Source of the DNA: a virus
Virus record (IMG/VR): IMGVR_UViG_3300046002_004193
Location: 1 to 36,234 of that record
Strand: one strand, 5' to 3'
Length of the DNA stretch: 36,234 nt
Shown: one piece after another, positions 29,432-35,703 of the stretch
Layout: every line of letters starts with the position of its first letter
Position numbering within the stretch: position 1 is the stretch's first letter
Notes under the pieces: model-generated
What the model was told of the DNA's origin: nothing
The model's database searches: none
The model's input: the letters and a program-made list of their open reading frames with translations, nothing else
Made by a program: the position numbers and the translations under genes

Positions 29432-29515
29432 ATGCGCTGGGACGATTTCCCTGATGTAACCGACCCGGACGAACCGGACCATTTCGAAGCAACCGAAGCA
29501 CTCACCAAGGAGTAA
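29432..29515 (+). CDS. Very acidic 27-residue peptide
   Basis: An ATG with a strong AGGAGG site 6 bases upstream begins MRWDDFPDVTDPDEPDHFEA and ends TEALTKE. Eleven of 27 residues are acidic. The stop is 3 bases before the Sak4-like start, and its own coding end includes that gene's SD (AAGGAG). It could be a DNA-mimic-type peptide or only a coupling leader. I have no family for it. Confidence 0.5.
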   Translation: MRWDDFPDVTDPDEPDHFEATEALTKE

Positions 29516-29518
29516 CAC

Positions 29519-30190
29519 ATGAGTACCGCAACCCTGATTCTCGGCAAGTCCGGGGCCGGCAAGACCGCCAGCCTTCGCAACATGGACCCCGCCGAAACCC
29601 TGCTGATTCAGGTGGTCCGCAAGCCGCTGCCGTTCGCGGCAAAGGGCTGGAAGCATTGGGACAAGGACACGAACCCCAAGGGGAATGTCTTTGTCACCGA
29701 CAACGCCGCCACCATCCTGGCGCTGGCCCACAAGACGGCCCGCAAGGTGATCGTGGTGGACGATTTTCAGTACGTCCTTGCCAACGAACTGATGCGCCGC
29801 AGCGACGAACGCGGCTTCGACAAGTTCACCGACATTGCCAAGCACGGCTGGGAGGTGTTCACCGGCCTGACCTCGCTCCCCGAAGACGTCCGCGTCTACC
29901 TGTTGTCGCACTCGCAGGAAGACGATTCAGGCACGGTCAAGATGAAGACCATCGGCAAGATGCTGGATGAAAAGATTGTGCTTGAAGGGCTGGTCACTAT
30001 CGTCCTTCGCGCCATCGTGACCGATGGCCGGCATGAGTTCAGCACCCGCAACAACGGCATGGACACGGTGAAGACGCCGATGGGCCTGTTCGATGAAGAC
30101 CGGATCGCCAACGACCTGAAAGCTGTTGACGAACGCATCTGCGATTACTACGAAATCACCAAACCCACCACCAGCCAGAAGGCCGCCTGA
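29519..30190 (+). CDS. Sak4-like AAA ATPase, recombinase
   Basis: A 223-residue RecA-core ATPase of the phage AAA_24 type. Walker A is GKSGAGKT (residues 9-16) and Walker B is KVIVVDDF (76-83). Later motifs include RVYLLSHSQEDDSG and LVTIVLRAIVTDGRHEF. Sak4 proteins promote single-strand annealing during phage recombination, working together with an SSB. The downstream genes are an SSB-like protein and a YqaJ exonuclease, so this operon is a complete recombination set. AAGGAG lies 8 bases before the start. Confidence 0.85.
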   Translation: MSTATLILGKSGAGKTASLRNMDPAETLLIQVVRKPLPFAAKGWKHWDKDTNPKGNVFVTDNAATILALAHKTARKVIVVDDFQYVLANELMRRSDERGFDKFTDIAKHGWEVFTGLTSLPEDVRVYLLSHSQEDDSGTVKMKTIGKMLDEKIVLEGLVTIVLRAIVTDGRHEFSTRNNGMDTVKTPMGLFDEDRIANDLKAVDERICDYYEITKPTTSQKAA

Positions 30191-30191
30191 T

Positions 30192-30854
30192 ATGACCCGA
30201 AACTACTCTCTCGACACCACCGCCGCCAAGGAAGCCAACAGCGGCGGCAAGCGCATCACCGAGCCGGGCGCGTATGCCGGCAAGCTCCTGGCCGCGTTTG
30301 GCGAAACCAACGCCAACGGCACCGAGTCGGTGAACTTCATCTTTGAGGCCGACAACGGCCAGCAGATCGGCCCGCTGGCGCTCTACACCTACAAGGGTGA
30401 TGGCACCGAACTGCCATCCTACAAGATGCTGAACGCCATCATGGCCTGCGCTCGCGTCCGCACGCTGGACGCCAAGCCGGGCAAGGTCACCCTGTACGAC
30501 TTCGACACCAAGGCCGAAGTCACCAAGGACAAGTCCTGCTATCCGGCGCTGGTCGGCCAGCGCGTTGGGCTTGTGTTGCAGGGCGAGGAATACACCAACC
30601 GCAACGGCGAAGTGAAGCAGCGAATGATTATCTCTGCGGCCTACTGCGCCGCCACGCGCCGGATGGCCGAGGAAGTCTTGACCAGCGCCGAAGAGGCCAA
30701 GGCGCTGGATAAGTACCTCGCGTGGTTTGAGTCGAACAAGGTCAAGCCGCTGCGGAATGAGGGCGTCAACCGCCGCCCGTCGAATGGCGCTGGCTACGGT
30801 GAGCCGCCCGCGCATCACCGCGACGATTTCCCGTCCGACGAAATCACCTTCTGA
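30192..30854 (+). CDS. Single-strand DNA-binding-like protein
   Basis: A 220-residue protein starting at 30192; the longer frame upstream is shadow. It has a beta-rich core (GAYAGKLLAAFGETNANGTESVNFIFEADNGQQIGPLALYTY, KVTLYDFDTKAEV, RVGLVLQGEEYTNRNGEVKQRMIISAAY) and a flexible C-terminus ending in DDFPSDEITF. The acidic tail with a final aromatic residue resembles the SSB C-terminal tip that binds partner proteins (DDDIPF in E. coli). The Sak4-like gene upstream and YqaJ nuclease downstream support an SSB role. I am sure about the module, less about the exact family. Confidence 0.75.
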   Translation: MTRNYSLDTTAAKEANSGGKRITEPGAYAGKLLAAFGETNANGTESVNFIFEADNGQQIGPLALYTYKGDGTELPSYKMLNAIMACARVRTLDAKPGKVTLYDFDTKAEVTKDKSCYPALVGQRVGLVLQGEEYTNRNGEVKQRMIISAAYCAATRRMAEEVLTSAEEAKALDKYLAWFESNKVKPLRNEGVNRRPSNGAGYGEPPAHHRDDFPSDEITF

Positions 30855-30866
30855 CGGAATCAGACC

Positions 30867-31541
30867 ATGACCGTGCCGACCATCCACCGCGATATCGTTC
30901 AGCACTCCCCGGAGTGGTACGCCATCAAGGCCGGCAAGTGGTCGGCGTCCAAGGCCGCCATCATCATGGGCGGCCTGGATACGGGCGGGCTTGCCTCGCT
31001 GGTTCAGGACATTGCATGGGAGCGCGTCTTCGGGCCGACCGATGGCGGATTCCAGTCCGAGGCCATGAAGCGGGGCAACGCCCTTGAGGCGCTGGCCCGT
31101 GAGTGGTTCGCGGAAGACCAGCATTTGACGGTGGAGGAAGTGGGTTTTGTGTCCCATGCCACCCTGCCGAACGTCGGCTGGTCGCCCGATGGGCTGGCCG
31201 GCCCGCGTCACGGGCTGGAAGCGAAATGCCCGCTGCACAAGGCGTGGATGGCGTGCAAGAAGCAAATGAAGGTGCCGAGCGAATACCGCTGGCAAACACG
31301 CTGGGCCATGTGGGTGGGCGACTTGGAGTGGATGAGTTTTGTTTCCTGGCATCCGAAGGCGGGCGGCATCCTGATTCCGTGCGAAGTCACCGCCGAAGAA
31401 TGCGAACAGATGGCCGAGCGCGTGACCCTCCTTGAGCCGAAGGTGGCGGCATGGGTGGAGGTAATCGGCAACAGCCGCAACCCGCGCCCGGTGCCGGCAT
31501 CGCTGGCTGATGCGCTGGCAGACCCGGAGGCCCGCTTCTAA
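30867..31541 (+). CDS. YqaJ-family exonuclease (lambda Exo-type)
   Basis: A 224-residue nuclease of the PD-(D/E)xK superfamily that resects double-strand ends. Matching motifs are Glu74 in MKRGNALEALAREW, Asp108 in GWSPDGLAG, Glu118-x-Lys120 in HGLEAKCP, and Gln143 in YRWQTRWAMWV. This is the arrangement of lambda exonuclease and YqaJ recombinases. It follows the Sak4-like and SSB-like genes and overlaps the next ATG by one base, so it provides the ends used by the annealing protein. Confidence 0.9.
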   Translation: MTVPTIHRDIVQHSPEWYAIKAGKWSASKAAIIMGGLDTGGLASLVQDIAWERVFGPTDGGFQSEAMKRGNALEALAREWFAEDQHLTVEEVGFVSHATLPNVGWSPDGLAGPRHGLEAKCPLHKAWMACKKQMKVPSEYRWQTRWAMWVGDLEWMSFVSWHPKAGGILIPCEVTAEECEQMAERVTLLEPKVAAWVEVIGNSRNPRPVPASLADALADPEARF

Positions 31542-32005
31542 TGGCCGCCAAGAAGCCCCGCTATGCCGCCGTGGTGTCCGAGGATGGATTCGCAGTTATC
31601 AGCCCGTGGACGCAGCAGCAGTTGAAGGACAAGGGATACCGGCCCGGTGATGATGTTGGACTGGAAATCTACAAGCTGCGAAATCCGGGCTTCAACAGGT
31701 TGGTGCATCAATTCGGCATCGTCCTGGCCGACAACTTGGACGATTTCACCGGCATGGAACCGCACAAGGTACTCAAGCGCATCCAGCTTGAAGGCAATAT
31801 TGGCTGCGATGAAATGGCACTGCGCGGTGACTTCGGCATCGTCTATCACCGCATCCCGCAATCGCTGTCCTTTGACCAGATGGACGAAGGCGAGTTTAAG
31901 ACCGTATTCCGCGAAATGACGCGCTATGTGGCCGGCAAGTATTGGCCGACGCTTGAGCCGCAGCAGATCGAACAGATGGCCGGCTTCATGCCGGACACGC
32001 CCTAA
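31541..32005 (+). CDS. Conserved phage protein after the recombination exonuclease (154 aa)
   Basis: A 154-residue protein. It has a basic start (MAAKKPRYAAVVSEDG), then GDDVGLEIYKLRNPGFNRLVHQFGIVLADNLDDF, and an acidic helical end QSLSFDQMDEGEFKTVFREMTRYVAGKYWPTLEPQQIEQMA. This layout recurs next to YqaJ and annealing-protein genes in phages of high-GC bacteria, from memory. I cannot assign an activity. Its first base is shared with the last base of the exonuclease stop codon. Confidence 0.7.
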   Translation: MAAKKPRYAAVVSEDGFAVISPWTQQQLKDKGYRPGDDVGLEIYKLRNPGFNRLVHQFGIVLADNLDDFTGMEPHKVLKRIQLEGNIGCDEMALRGDFGIVYHRIPQSLSFDQMDEGEFKTVFREMTRYVAGKYWPTLEPQQIEQMAGFMPDTP

Positions 32006-32022
32006 CCCAACGAGGCCGCAGC

Positions 32023-32211
32023 ATGACCCCTCGCCACATGAGCGACTTCCACCCCGGCACCCGCTGGGCGCAGTTCCCAGGCTTTGCCATCGCCTGCACA
32101 CCCGAGGGCCGGACGTACCGCGTAAGCCCCGACGGCGTGCAGGAACTGACCTTCCCCGAGCCGAAGCGCCGCAAGCCGCGCAACCCGCCTAACGATTCAA
32201 CCGGAGACTAG
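32023..32211 (+). CDS. Small phage protein (62 aa)
   Basis: A 62-residue protein, MTPRHMSDFHPGTRWAQFPG then ACTPEGRTYRVSPDGVQELTFPEPKRRKPRNPPND. GAGG lies about 9 bases before the first ATG; a second ATG five codons later is also possible. It has a beta-hairpin-like EGRTYRVSPDGVQEL and a basic tail. No family recognised. Confidence 0.6.
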   Translation: MTPRHMSDFHPGTRWAQFPGFAIACTPEGRTYRVSPDGVQELTFPEPKRRKPRNPPNDSTGD

Positions 32212-32214
32212 GCC

Positions 32215-32481
32215 ATGACCATGACGAGAGAGGAGGCGCTGGCCCAAGTGTTGCGGGTGGCGGCGGATATGCAGGACAGGGATTGGGTTCCGGCCGGGGC
32301 CGTCGAGGTTCACGAATGGGCCGGCGAGCTGATGGCCGCCCATGAAGCCATCGCGGCGCTGGGCGGTGGGGAGGTGGAGCGTCCGGCCGGCTGCACCTGC
32401 GTGCCGGGAACGCCATCCCATTGGCATCGCATCACCTGCCCCGCGTTACATGCCGCCGCCCTGTCAAAGGCCCAGCCGTGA
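32215..32481 (+). CDS. Small phage protein with Cys/His cluster (88 aa)
   Basis: An 88-residue protein. The first half is helical (TREEALAQVLRVAADMQDRDWVPAGAVEVHEWAGELMAAHEAIAAL). The second half has CTCVPGTPSHWHRITCPAL, with three Cys and two His in 16 residues, which may bind a metal. It precedes and overlaps the methyltransferase GTG start as GTGA. Function unknown. Confidence 0.65.
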   Translation: MTMTREEALAQVLRVAADMQDRDWVPAGAVEVHEWAGELMAAHEAIAALGGGEVERPAGCTCVPGTPSHWHRITCPALHAAALSKAQP

Positions 32482-33221
32482 GCGGGGGTGTGGTGGCGGC
32501 GTACTACAACGAGATTGAACTACCCCTCGCTGAACTTTTGCGCGAGCTGATGTCTGAGGGGCTAATACCCGACGGCGAAGTGGACACTAGGAGTATTGCT
32601 GATGTTGATGCGGCTGACTTGCGACGATTTGGGCAATGTCATTTCTTCGCCGGCTCCGGTGGCTGGGCATACGCTGCCCGGCTTGCTGGATGGCGCGACG
32701 ATGCCCGACTGTGGACCGCTAGCTGCCCCTGCCAGCCATTCAGCGCCGCTGGACTTGGCGTGGGGCTTGCCGACGAAAGGCACCTCTGGCCCTATCTGTT
32801 CCGCCTCATCCGCGAGTGCCGCCCTGACCATCTCTTTGGCGAACAGGTTGCAGCAGCGATTGGGCTGCATTGGCTCGACCTGGTACAGGCAGACTTGGAG
32901 GGCGAAGGCTACCGCGTCGGGCCGGCCGTACTGGGCGCACACAGCGTCGGCGCTCCCCACCGCAGGCAGCGCCTCTACTTCGGTGCCGACGCCCTCTGGA
33001 ACCAGCAACCACGGCAGGAACCATGTGGCTGGGCGCCTGGACGAGTGGGGCGGGTCGAGCAATCCTTTCCGTGGAACACCCCTTGGGAGAGTGCATTGTC
33101 CCGCCTTCGAGTTCTGGCTGATGGGCTACCCCGAAGCGTGGCCGCGACTGATGCAGCGCGTAACGCCATCGTCCCGCAAGTAGCTGCCGAGTTCATGGCC
33201 GCGTACATGGAGGCCGCATGA
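32478..33221 (+). CDS. dcm: DNA cytosine-C5 methyltransferase, phage type
   Basis: A 247-residue cytosine-C5 methyltransferase starting at the GTG at 32478. Motif I is FAGSGGWAY (residues 57-65), the catalytic motif IV is CPCQPFSAAG with Cys85, motif VI is FGEQV in place of the usual ENV (a form common in phage members), motif VIII is HRRQRLY and motif X is RNAIVPQVAAEF near the end. It likely protects phage DNA from restriction. No partner restriction gene is present. The target recognition region (residues about 170-215) is short. Most of the gene is also open in a second frame that looks coding (32602-33183). Confidence 0.88.
   Translation: MSGGVVAAYYNEIELPLAELLRELMSEGLIPDGEVDTRSIADVDAADLRRFGQCHFFAGSGGWAYAARLAGWRDDARLWTASCPCQPFSAAGLGVGLADERHLWPYLFRLIRECRPDHLFGEQVAAAIGLHWLDLVQADLEGEGYRVGPAVLGAHSVGAPHRRQRLYFGADALWNQQPRQEPCGWAPGRVGRVEQSFPWNTPWESALSRLRVLADGLPRSVAATDAARNAIVPQVAAEFMAAYMEAA
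32602..33183 (+). CDS. Nested gene in the +1 frame of the methyltransferase (193 aa)
   Basis: A 193-residue frame lying entirely within the methyltransferase gene. It has its own strong AGGAG site 8 bases before the ATG at 32602; a TTG at 32596 is also open. Its sequence has features I recall from free-standing phage proteins: VISSPAPVAG near the start, SASSASAALTISLANRLQQRL, GSTWYRQTWRAKATASGRPYW, VPTPSGTSNHGRNH, LDEWGGSSNPFRG and FEFWLMGYPEAWPRL near the end. The repeated Ser/Thr/Pro/Gly composition is partly what a +1 shadow of this MTase would give, so a check of conservation is needed. Its role is unknown, perhaps linked with the methyltransferase. Confidence 0.55.
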   Translation: MLMRLTCDDLGNVISSPAPVAGHTLPGLLDGATMPDCGPLAAPASHSAPLDLAWGLPTKGTSGPICSASSASAALTISLANRLQQRLGCIGSTWYRQTWRAKATASGRPYWAHTASALPTAGSASTSVPTPSGTSNHGRNHVAGRLDEWGGSSNPFRGTPLGRVHCPAFEFWLMGYPEAWPRLMQRVTPSSRK

Positions 33222-33251
33222 GCCGCCCCACCCCCAACCCCGGAGAAACCC

Positions 33252-33809
33252 ATGAATGACAAGTTGAAGGCGTTAGCGCAGGTGGCCTACGAAGAATGGT
33301 GCAGGCCGCGCATGAGCAACGTGGAGCCTGACCACCCGCAGGATGCGTTCGTAGCCGGCTACTTCGCCGCCCTCGCCTCCGATACGGGCGAGCGTGGGGA
33401 CGCCGTGGCCTGGCTTTATCGTGCCGGCCCTCAGGTCGAGTGGCAGGTGGCTAGCTGCCAAGAAAGCGCGCAGGAAATGGCCGACACATACCATCGCGCA
33501 CATTTCCTGCGGGCCGAGGCTATCCCGGTCTACGCCTACCCGCCAACCGCCAAGTTGCATCCGAGTGAAGCCGCCCTCCGCGCCCAGCCTGCGGGCGGTG
33601 GGGTCGAGTTGAAGCTTCGCCGCCTGCTGGCCATGCGTGTTGCTGGTGCCATGCTCTACACGGACGACGGCGAACTGTCGGACGGCACCGAGCATCCTGC
33701 GATTGACTTCCTGCGGCACTCGCCCGAGGAAATCGAATCGCTGCTGCGCCGCCGCGCTGAATTGAAGGCGGCCATCGCTACGCCGCCCCCGCCCAGCCTG
33801 ACGGGGTGA
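33252..33809 (+). CDS. Hypothetical accessory phage protein (185 aa)
   Basis: A 185-residue protein with GGAG about 8 bases before the ATG. Segments: DKLKALAQVAYEEWCRPRM and DAFVAGYFAALASDTG (a pattern seen at the start of phage accessory proteins), GDAVAWLYRAGPQVEWQV, and a C-terminal helical part LKLRRLLAMRVAGAMLY, PEEIESLLRRRAELKAAIA. The VAWLYRxG and YAYPP elements resemble modular Ea22/Ead-type proteins from lambdoid accessory regions. It is likely non-essential for growth. Function unknown. Confidence 0.7.
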   Translation: MNDKLKALAQVAYEEWCRPRMSNVEPDHPQDAFVAGYFAALASDTGERGDAVAWLYRAGPQVEWQVASCQESAQEMADTYHRAHFLRAEAIPVYAYPPTAKLHPSEAALRAQPAGGGVELKLRRLLAMRVAGAMLYTDDGELSDGTEHPAIDFLRHSPEEIESLLRRRAELKAAIATPPPPSLTG

Positions 33810-33813
33810 GCAA

Positions 33814-34011
33814 GTGAACCGGCTGCGGCGGATGTTCTGCCACCACCTGTTCCGAGGCTGCGATATGGGCCGGCGCGACGAGTCTGGCAAGCTGGATTGG
33901 GCCTGCCACAAGTGCGGCAAGGTCTACCGATTCGACTACGGCCTGCAAGCGAACGATGTTGGAACCATCACCGGCCCGTGGGGCCACCCCACCAAGGAGG
34001 CAGACAAATGA
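33814..34011 (+). CDS. Small zinc-ribbon-like protein (65 aa)
   Basis: A 65-residue protein with a GTG start 2 bases after the previous stop. It has MFCHHLFRGCDMGRRDESGKLDW then ACHKCGKVYRFDYGLQ. The CHxC pair plus the early Cys/His cluster may bind zinc. Small proteins with this HKCGKV motif are seen in several phages. Function unknown. Confidence 0.65.
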   Translation: MNRLRRMFCHHLFRGCDMGRRDESGKLDWACHKCGKVYRFDYGLQANDVGTITGPWGHPTKEADK

Positions 34012-34328
34012 GCGTGAGTGACGCGGCAATCGCGCAGGCGTACCGTGAGTTGTTGGCCAGCGGCCATGATGAAGTGTTCCTGTTCCAGATCGAAGACCGC
34101 GCCCGCGAAATCGACGCCACCTCCCAAATTGCTACCAATTCGGCGGGGATTGGTAGTTGCCAGCCCGCGCAGGCTGCGGAGGCGGTGCTTGGATTGAAGG
34201 TTGCGGCGTGGCGGCAAGAGGCCGAGCGCACCGGAACGAGCATATGGGGCGATGGATACGTCAACGGCATCAAGCGGTGCCTGCGCGATTATGACGCCGC
34301 CATCGCCGCCATGCGGGAGAGGGAGTAG
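34008..34328 (+). CDS. Hypothetical early protein (106 aa)
   Basis: A 106-residue protein with a perfect AAGGAGG site 8 bases upstream of its ATG; the longer frame is shadow. It is helical and charged: SDAAIAQAYRELLASGHDEVFLFQIEDRAREID, then AEAVLGLKVAAWRQEAERTGTSIWGDGYVNGIKRCLRDYDAAIAAM. No family recognised. It is the last gene of the early operon before the integration module. Confidence 0.65.
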   Translation: MSVSDAAIAQAYRELLASGHDEVFLFQIEDRAREIDATSQIATNSAGIGSCQPAQAAEAVLGLKVAAWRQEAERTGTSIWGDGYVNGIKRCLRDYDAAIAAMRERE

Positions 34329-34330
34329 GT

Positions 34331-34510
34331 ATGGAAACCCCGTCTAGGTGGCTGCCGGCCTCCGAAGTGGAGGAACTGACCGGGCGCAAGCAACACGCGG
34401 CCCAATGTCGCGCCCTGGCCCGCATGGGGATACCCTTCCGGCCTAACGGCGTGGGGCGTCCGCTGGTGGAGGCCAAGGCCGTGGAGGTTCGCCGTGGGAA
34501 GGCCGCGTAA
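34331..34510 (+). CDS. DUF4224-like protein, possible excisionase
   Basis: A 59-residue protein, 2 bases after the previous stop. The opening RWLPASEVEELTGRKQHAAQCRALARMGIPFRPNGVGRPLV fits the DUF4224 family, short winged-helix-type proteins coded just upstream of tyrosine integrases in phages. It may act as a recombination directionality factor, though this is not proved for the family. It overlaps the integrase start by 17 bp in another frame. Confidence 0.75.
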   Translation: METPSRWLPASEVEELTGRKQHAAQCRALARMGIPFRPNGVGRPLVEAKAVEVRRGKAA

Positions 34511-35459
34511 GCACAACACGCACCTGCCGCGCCGGATGATGATGCGCCGGGGCGCGTATTACTACGTCTACTCGGGGGAGTGGATGCCGCTGGGCCGTGA
34601 CTACGGCGAGGCGTTGCGCCTCTGGGCTGAAATGGAGGGTCGTTCGATCGCCAAGGGGCAGACCGTGGCCGATGCGCTGGCGTACTACATCATCGCCAAG
34701 ACGCCGGAACTGTCACCCCGGACAATGGAAGCCTACCGCGTGAGCCAGACGAAGCTGGGGGCGAAGTTCGGCACGATGCGCCTGGAGGCGTTGCGCCCCG
34801 AGGATGTGACACGCTACCTGCGGACGGCATCGGCCAAGGTGAGCGCGAACCGGGACAAGGCGCTGCTGTCTGCCGCCTACAACTACGTCAACGCCGAAGG
34901 TTGGCTGTCCACGGTGGGATACAACCCGGCCCGGGTGCCGCGGAACAAGGAACGCGCCCGCAGGCGGTATGTGTCCGATGGGGAATTGCTGGCGCTGATA
35001 AAAGCCGCCACGCCCAAGCTGGCCCTGATGATCGAACTGGCCTACATCACCGGCGTCCGGCGCGGTGATCTGCTGCGCATACGGCTTGCTGACCTTCGGG
35101 ATGATGGGCTGCACGTTGAACAGGGCAAGACGGGCCGCCGCCAGGTGTTCGGGTGGACGGATGGCCTGCGCCGGCTCACGGACGCCGCCAAGGGGCTGCG
35201 CCGCACGGTGGGGAGCTTGTGGCTATTCCCGGCCGACCGATCACCCGGCAAGGCTATGTCGGCGCTGGCGCTGCGGACGGCCTGGGAACGCGCCAGGAAG
35301 GCCGCAGGGCTGCCGGACGTTCGCTGGCATGACCTACGGCGTAAGGCGGGCTCGGACGCCGCACAGGGCGATGCGCAAGCCCTGATGGGCCACGCAGACG
35401 GACGGGTGACGGAGCGCCACTACCGGGCGGCCCCGACCAAGGTCACGCCCCTGCGATAG
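34494..35459 (+). CDS. int: Tyrosine-family integrase
   Basis: A 321-residue site-specific recombinase with a GTG start. A basic N-terminus (MGRPRKHNTHLPRRMMMRRG) may bind the arm sites. The core-binding domain covers about 55-150. The catalytic residues are all seen: Arg189 in TGVRRGDLL, Lys212 in EQGKTGRR, His279 and Arg282 in WHDLRR, His300 in MGHADGR and the nucleophile Tyr310 in ERHYRAAP. It lies directly beside attP, and inserts the phage at a tRNA gene. The DUF4224 gene upstream may control its direction. Confidence 0.93.
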   Translation: MGRPRKHNTHLPRRMMMRRGAYYYVYSGEWMPLGRDYGEALRLWAEMEGRSIAKGQTVADALAYYIIAKTPELSPRTMEAYRVSQTKLGAKFGTMRLEALRPEDVTRYLRTASAKVSANRDKALLSAAYNYVNAEGWLSTVGYNPARVPRNKERARRRYVSDGELLALIKAATPKLALMIELAYITGVRRGDLLRIRLADLRDDGLHVEQGKTGRRQVFGWTDGLRRLTDAAKGLRRTVGSLWLFPADRSPGKAMSALALRTAWERARKAAGLPDVRWHDLRRKAGSDAAQGDAQALMGHADGRVTERHYRAAPTKVTPLR

Positions 35460-35460
35460 C

Positions 35461-35470
35461 GTCCATTACT
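35461..35470 (+). promoter_or_regulatory. Integrase arm-type site P1
   Basis: Sequence GTCCATTACT, one of four copies of GTCCANTAYT around the tRNA-like core. It begins two bases after the integrase stop codon. Confidence 0.7.
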
Positions 35471-35482
35471 GCCGGGCCACCA

Positions 35483-35496
35483 CCGGGAAAACCCGG
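35483..35496 (+). other. Small hairpin after int
   Basis: CCGGG-AAAA-CCCGG forms a 5-bp stem and tetraloop. No U-run follows, so it is not a convincing terminator. It lies in the left arm of attP and could help shape it. Confidence 0.35.
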
Positions 35497-35520
35497 CGAA
35501 TCCGGGCAGGAAATCGGGCT

Positions 35521-35530
35521 AATAGTGGAC
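35521..35530 (-). promoter_or_regulatory. Integrase arm-type site P2 (inverted)
   Basis: The minus strand reads GTCCACTATT, matching GTCCANTAYT. It lies 59 bp left of the core and is the only inverted copy. Confidence 0.65.
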
Positions 35531-35588
35531 GGGCAACTACCCGGAAACTCCGGATAGTTCATTCAGTTAGGGACACCTAGCGCCCGCA

Positions 35589-35634
35589 ACTGTTAATCAG
35601 GGGGTCGTTGGTTCGAGTCCAACTTCGGGCGCCA
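35589..35634 (+). other. attP: attP core: 3' half of a tRNA-Asn-like gene
   Basis: The sequence from ACTGTTAATC to CGCCA includes an anticodon loop CTGTTAA (GTT), variable region, T-arm GTTGG TTCGAGT CCAAC, acceptor TTCGGGC, discriminator G and CCA. The 5' half of a tRNA is missing: bases to the left do not pair with TCAGG. This is the classic form of an attP that restores the host tRNA gene after integration. The crossover would be at or near the anticodon loop. Confidence 0.85.
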
Positions 35635-35672
35635 TTTTCAAGGGGTTTCAGCGTGTAGCCTGCCGCGCCCCT

Positions 35673-35682
35673 GTCCATTACT
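35673..35682 (+). promoter_or_regulatory. Integrase arm-type site P'1
   Basis: Sequence GTCCATTACT, identical to P1, 39 bp right of the core. Confidence 0.7.
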
Positions 35683-35691
35683 TTCGGTTCC

Positions 35692-35701
35692 GTCCAATAC
35701 T
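35692..35701 (+). promoter_or_regulatory. Integrase arm-type site P'2
   Basis: Sequence GTCCAATACT, 19 bp from P'1, and only 2 bases before the end of the Rz gene. Confidence 0.65.
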
Positions 35702-35703
35702 TT

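Noticed and set aside
30156-31352. Minus-strand frame of 398 codons opposite the SSB-like and YqaJ genes
   Set aside because: Antisense shadow of two recognised plus-strand genes.
33218-33259. 13-codon frame MSRPTPNPGETHE after the methyltransferase
   Set aside because: It overlaps the stop as ATGA but has no features and runs into the next start; too short to support.
21547-35634. Idea that the phage tRNA-Asn is a duplicate of the attP tRNA fragment
   Set aside because: The T-arms and acceptor stems differ clearly (GCAGG/CCTGC versus GTTGG/CCAAC), so the two sequences are of separate origin.
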